Assembly: GCF_012910955.1 (NCBI RefSeq)
Contig: NZ_WTVQ01000018.1
Coordinates: 38,991-102,990, forward strand
Length of the DNA stretch: 64,000 nucleotides
Direction of reading: 5' to 3'
DNA from: Aromatoleum diolicum
Lineage (GTDB): Bacteria; Pseudomonadota; Gammaproteobacteria; Burkholderiales; Rhodocyclaceae
Made by a program: the position numbers and the translations under genes. The notes below the pieces were generated by a model, which ran no database searches, was not told the origin of the DNA, and saw only the letters and a program-made list of their open reading frames with translations. Positions within the stretch are counted from its first letter, which is position 1. Every line of letters starts with the position of its first letter. Positions 60,780-64,000 of this stretch are shown here, one piece after another.

Positions 60780-61949
60780 ATGAAAAGACCCCGTCAAAAA
60801 CGCCGCGGTGGTTTGGGCCGCGATGCCGAAAAGCTGATCTGGCTGGCCACCGGGCTGGCCGAATCGGGCAGCCGCGCCGAAGACCGCTATTGGGACCGGC
60901 ATCTGTGCGACACCATCGACCGCATCCTTGAAGAGGGCGACGAGGAGACCCTCAACGCCGCGCTCGATCATCTCTACAGCGCCGAACCGCGCGGCTATGA
61001 CGAACTGGCCGACTTCATCGAGTCGCGTGCCGAGAGCGCGCCGGGCGTATCGCCCGAGCACGATATCCTGCTGATCGCTGCGCCGGTACTTGCGTGGTCG
61101 CGCTACCGCATCCCCGCCAACAGCATTCCGTCCGCGGTACTCGCCAACCTGCGCGTGCACCTGCAGGCGCATGTGCTCGCCAACAAGGTCAAACTGGCAC
61201 TCGCCGATTTCCTCTTCAGCCCGGATCAGTTGCCGCAGGGCTACTCCGCCACGGCCGCCTTTGTGGCCGAACTCGGGCGTGCCGCGATCGGCGGGCGCGA
61301 TCTGCATATCGACACCGAGGGTATGCCGGAAACTGCGCAATTCCTGTCGGACACACGCTATCTGCTGGCCGCCATCGCAGTACCCAAGGGCGAAGCCCTG
61401 TTTGCCTGGCAGGAGGCCGACCGCACCCGTGAACAGTCACTGACCCAGTGGCGCATGCAGGGCGGCGCCTGTCTGGCACCGCTGATGCCCGGCTGTGCAA
61501 TGGAAGTCGTGCTGCCGGAAGCGTATTTCGCCGCCAGCCGTCAAGCCGACAAGGATGGCCGTCCGTATGCGATCCGCGCCTCGGTCGCCTTCCTCGGCGC
61601 CGAACTCGAGACCCCCGCCGCCAGCGTGCGCGCGGTGATCGCACCCTTCCACGACCGTGAGCTCGAGGAGTACCGCGTAGGCCTGACCCTGCGTGGAAAG
61701 GATCAGGTGGTGCATGGCGTAGTGTGGCCATTGCTGGGCGCCGAGGACGAGAATGTCGACGGCCCGGCCGAGATTGAAGCGGTGCTACGCGACTGTGGCG
61801 TAACGGATATCGTGAACCTCGAGCACCGTTTCCCGCTCGAATACTGCGATGACTGCGGCGCCCCCCTGTACCCATCGCCGGACGGCGAGATCGTGCATGC
61901 GGAGATGCCCGACGAGCACGGCGAACAGCCCCCCCGGCACCTGCATTGA
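60780..61949 (+). CDS. DUF2863 family protein
   Basis: 389 residues of soluble alpha/beta character without signal or membrane segment. Helical N-terminal residues (MKRPRQKRRGGLGRDAEKL) are basic. A C-terminal Cys pair (CDDCGAPLYPSPDGE) looks like a small zinc-binding knuckle. DUF2863 is a betaproteobacterial family of unknown function. The gene follows ppsR by 39 bases on the same strand and precedes msrB by 39. Confidence 0.9.
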   Translation: MKRPRQKRRGGLGRDAEKLIWLATGLAESGSRAEDRYWDRHLCDTIDRILEEGDEETLNAALDHLYSAEPRGYDELADFIESRAESAPGVSPEHDILLIAAPVLAWSRYRIPANSIPSAVLANLRVHLQAHVLANKVKLALADFLFSPDQLPQGYSATAAFVAELGRAAIGGRDLHIDTEGMPETAQFLSDTRYLLAAIAVPKGEALFAWQEADRTREQSLTQWRMQGGACLAPLMPGCAMEVVLPEAYFAASRQADKDGRPYAIRASVAFLGAELETPAASVRAVIAPFHDRELEEYRVGLTLRGKDQVVHGVVWPLLGAEDENVDGPAEIEAVLRDCGVTDIVNLEHRFPLEYCDDCGAPLYPSPDGEIVHAEMPDEHGEQPPRHLH

Positions 61950-61988
61950 CACGGCAGGCGCGCGCAGTCCCAAGCGAAGGAGATCCTG

Positions 61989-62405
61989 ATGAGCCGCAAG
62001 ATCGAGAAAACGGATGCGGAATGGCGCGCGCAACTCTCCCCGACACAGTACGAAGTGACCCGCAAGAAAGGCACTGAGCGCGCCTTCACCGGCGAATACT
62101 GGAACTGCTGGGACAAGGGCGAGTACCGCTGCGTATGCTGCGGCGCTCCGCTGTTCCATTCGGAGCACAAGTTCGATGCCGGCTGCGGCTGGCCAAGCTT
62201 CTGGACCGCGGCGGCGCCCGAAAATGTCGACAGTGCCGAAGACCGCAGCCACTTGATGCACCGCACCGAAGTGCTTTGCCACCAGTGCGGCGGCCATCTC
62301 GGACATGTGTTCGAGGACGGCCCTGCCCCGACAGGACTGCGCTACTGCATCAATTCGGCATCGATTCGCTTCGACCCGGAAAATTCCGGCAGCGACACCG
62401 AATAG
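61989..62405 (+). CDS. msrB: Peptide-methionine (R)-S-oxide reductase MsrB
   Basis: 138 residues. Four zinc Cys lie in CVCCGAPLF and [27 protein letters not shown] and the catalytic Cys120 in [11 protein letters not shown] are characteristic of MsrB. It reduces methionine-R-sulfoxide in proteins, with a resolving Cys likely in GCGWPSF. AAGGAG precedes the ATG. It may be co-transcribed with ppsR and DUF2863. Confidence 0.97.
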   Translation: MSRKIEKTDAEWRAQLSPTQYEVTRKKGTERAFTGEYWNCWDKGEYRCVCCGAPLFHSEHKFDAGCGWPSFWTAAAPENVDSAEDRSHLMHRTEVLCHQCGGHLGHVFEDGPAPTGLRYCINSASIRFDPENSGSDTE

Positions 62406-62428
62406 CGTTTCGCGCCGCGCTCGCCCCT

Positions 62429-63118
62429 TCAGGTACGATCCATTTCGCTCGCGAGCGACGTCAAAACTGACGAGGCGAAATCTCGCCGGTACAGCACGAC
62501 GACAATCACCGTGGTGACCAACAGGAACAACCATGGCTGGATGAACCAGGCGACCGCCGCGAGACCGAAGTAATAGGCGCGAATTCCGCGATTGAACTCG
62601 TCACCGGCGAGCGAATTGACCATCGCGAGCCGCTGCGCCGCAGCCTCGGCCACGGCACCCGAAACGCCGGACGGACTTGCGCCGATCAGGATCGAAAGCA
62701 TGTTGAACTGGCGCAGCGACCAGGTAAATTTGAAATACGCCACCACGAACACCGTCAACAACAGCACGAGCTTCAATTCCGATAGCTCGCGCGAGGTTTC
62801 GCGCGCGAACGGCAGGTCGGCGGCAAAGCGGATCACCTGGTCCAGCGCACCGAGCACCGCGAGCAGACCGGCGATGATGTAGATCGTGGTGTTCGCATAG
62901 AAGGACACGCTCTGCATCAGGTTACCCACCAGTGATGCGTCGGTCACGCGCACCTCGCGTATCAGCAGTTCGCGCGCCCATTGCAGGCGGTAGCGGTGGC
63001 TCACGTCCATCAAGCCCTTCGCCGCCCACCTGCTGTTCTCCGAGAACCAGCCGTAACCCGCCCAAGCAACCAGGAACCAGCCAAGCGCAACCCAGTCGAG
63101 AATCGATATCTTGGTCAT
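62429..63118 (-). CDS. DUF599 family membrane protein
   Basis: 229 residues with four to five membrane helices. The start MTKISILDWVALGWFLVAWAG is typical. The conserved MDVSHRYRLQWARELLIREVRV and FNMLSILIGASPSG fit DUF599, whose function is unknown. The start at 63118 was chosen because upstream codons run into the neighbouring hydrolase. It follows that gene by 28 bases on the same strand and converges on msrB. Confidence 0.88.
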   Translation of the reverse strand: MTKISILDWVALGWFLVAWAGYGWFSENSRWAAKGLMDVSHRYRLQWARELLIREVRVTDASLVGNLMQSVSFYANTTIYIIAGLLAVLGALDQVIRFAADLPFARETSRELSELKLVLLLTVFVVAYFKFTWSLRQFNMLSILIGASPSGVSGAVAEAAAQRLAMVNSLAGDEFNRGIRAYYFGLAAVAWFIQPWLFLLVTTVIVVVLYRRDFASSVLTSLASEMDRT

Positions 63119-63146
63119 CAGGCGCTCGCTCCGCGGAATTCCCGAT

Positions 63147-64000
63147 TTACTTTGCGAGCAGGAAGTCCCGCACCAATGCAATCTGGCTGGCATCCATCAG
63201 CATCGGCGCATGGCCCACACCCGGAACCTCGGCCAGGCGCGCACGTGGCCCGTGCTCGGCCATTTGCTGGAAGGTTGCCACTTCGAGCAGATCGGTCTCC
63301 GCTCCGCGGATCGCAAGCGTCGGACAGTGTATCGCCCTGTAGACATCCCACAGATCGACGTCGAGCAGGATCGGAGCGTCACGGAAGACATCCCCCAGGC
63401 CGGGGTCGTAGATCATCGCAAACCCACCTTCGACCGGGCGCACCGAATAGCGCGTCAGGTGCTGCCATTGCTCGTCGGTAAGCGGCCCGAATGGCGCGCT
63501 GACTTCGCGGATCCACGCTTCGGCGGCCTGCATACTGGGAAATTTCGGCGCACGGCCGACATATTCCCCGATTCGTCGCAGCGATGTGGCGGTGATCACG
63601 GGGCCGACATCATTGAGGACCAGGCGCGAAATCGGGCTATGCGGCTGGCTCGCGATCAGCATGCCGATAATCCCGCCCATCGACGTGCCGATCCAATGCA
63701 CAGTCCGGGCATCGAGGCGCGCTAACAATGTAATCATGTCCGACACATACAGCGGAAACCCGTAATCGGCCTTCACGCCAAGCCAGTCACTGCGTCCCCG
63801 CCCCACGACATCCGGACACACAACGCGATAGTCATCGGCCAGCGCCTGGGCCAGAAAGTCGAAGTCGCGCCCGTTGCGCGTCAGCCCATGAGCGCAGATC
63901 AGCACCTTGCCGTTGGCAGGATCGCCCCACTCCGTATAGGCCATGCGGTGGAAACCGTGCGGCCCGATGCACTGTACCGACTTCTCGCGCAGTCCATGAT
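63147..64000 (-). CDS. Alpha/beta hydrolase, N-terminal end cut by the window edge
   Basis: At least 284 residues are present; the frame is open to base 64000 and the true start lies outside. The nucleophile elbow GTSMGGIIGML (G-x-S-x-G) is followed by an acidic residue and a C-terminal His in VPGVGHAPML, the catalytic triad. The N-terminal HRMAYTEWGDP and HGLTRNGRDFD segments fit a large esterase-like group. The substrate is unknown. Confidence 0.88.
   Translation of the reverse strand, partial: HGLREKSVQCIGPHGFHRMAYTEWGDPANGKVLICAHGLTRNGRDFDFLAQALADDYRVVCPDVVGRGRSDWLGVKADYGFPLYVSDMITLLARLDARTVHWIGTSMGGIIGMLIASQPHSPISRLVLNDVGPVITATSLRRIGEYVGRAPKFPSMQAAEAWIREVSAPFGPLTDEQWQHLTRYSVRPVEGGFAMIYDPGLGDVFRDAPILLDVDLWDVYRAIHCPTLAIRGAETDLLEVATFQQMAEHGPRARLAEVPGVGHAPMLMDASQIALVRDFLLAK

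Overview
The window looks like ordinary chromosome of a high-GC betaproteobacterium, most likely Rhodocyclales/Zoogloeaceae (Azoarcus-Aromatoleum-Thauera type). This rests on the pyrG-kdsA-eno-ftsB gene order, beta-type families (DUF2863, DUF3301, DUF1415, DUF2946), the large fused PurL and the general protein style. I saw no tRNA, rRNA, insertion sequence, phage gene or CRISPR array. Genes are tightly packed; the longest stretch without a gene is about 320 bases (52972-53291). Taxonomy is inference from protein style, not from a search.

Layout. 1-2831: end of a branched-chain amino-acid ABC operon (livM partial, livG, livF) with a DMT exporter. 2908-6425 (minus): slyX, a double CDGSH protein, an FAD oxidoreductase, an MFS carrier. 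6649-9648: dodecin, an RbgA-like GTPase, DUF1415, a methyltransferase, a small zinc-ribbon-like protein. 9703-15068: ALDH7-type dehydrogenase, CBS/CorC membrane protein, outer-membrane protein, YaeQ, an unknown protein. 15209-21398: SrkA kinase, a HAD protein, fabI followed by a tiny kinase-like protein and a divergent FolE, DUF3301, a phosphate carrier, a MazG-like enzyme. 21395-26418: rlmJ, gamma carbonic anhydrase, DMT exporter, a run of exported proteins (SIMPL, MliC-like, NlpC/P60 lipoprotein) and a CBS protein. 26449-30688 (minus): pyrG-kdsA-eno-ftsB.

30798-36733: a pyruvyl-transferase-like protein, then a lipid-catabolism locus: thioesterase, acetoacetyl-CoA ligase and isochorismatase-like hydrolase on the minus strand, divergent from ETF-ubiquinone oxidoreductase. 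A perfect 20-base palindrome lies between them. Its 12-base core recurs upstream of a 2,4-dienoyl-CoA reductase at 53292, which suggests one fatty-acid-type regulon. 36822-41682 (minus) is a probable copper-handling locus: DUF2946, PCu(A)C chaperone, TonB-dependent receptor, a Cys/His-motif beta-propeller and a thioredoxin-like protein. 41829-45761 is purL.

45946-51100 is an envelope-lipid cassette: PAP2 phosphatase, LPG-synthase-type membrane protein, polyprenyl-phosphate glycosyltransferase, ArnT-like transferase, LpxE-like phosphatase. 51124-52971 (minus) is an M23 peptidase, membrane coiled-coil protein and bactofilin module. 53292-64000 holds the dienoyl-CoA reductase, a FUSC protein, ppsA divergent from its regulator, DUF2863, msrB, DUF599 and a truncated alpha/beta hydrolase.

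The most promising points are the copper-type locus with its unusual propeller, the FolE homologue lacking an active-site His and Arg, the 198-residue kinase-like protein beside it, and the shared palindromic operator.
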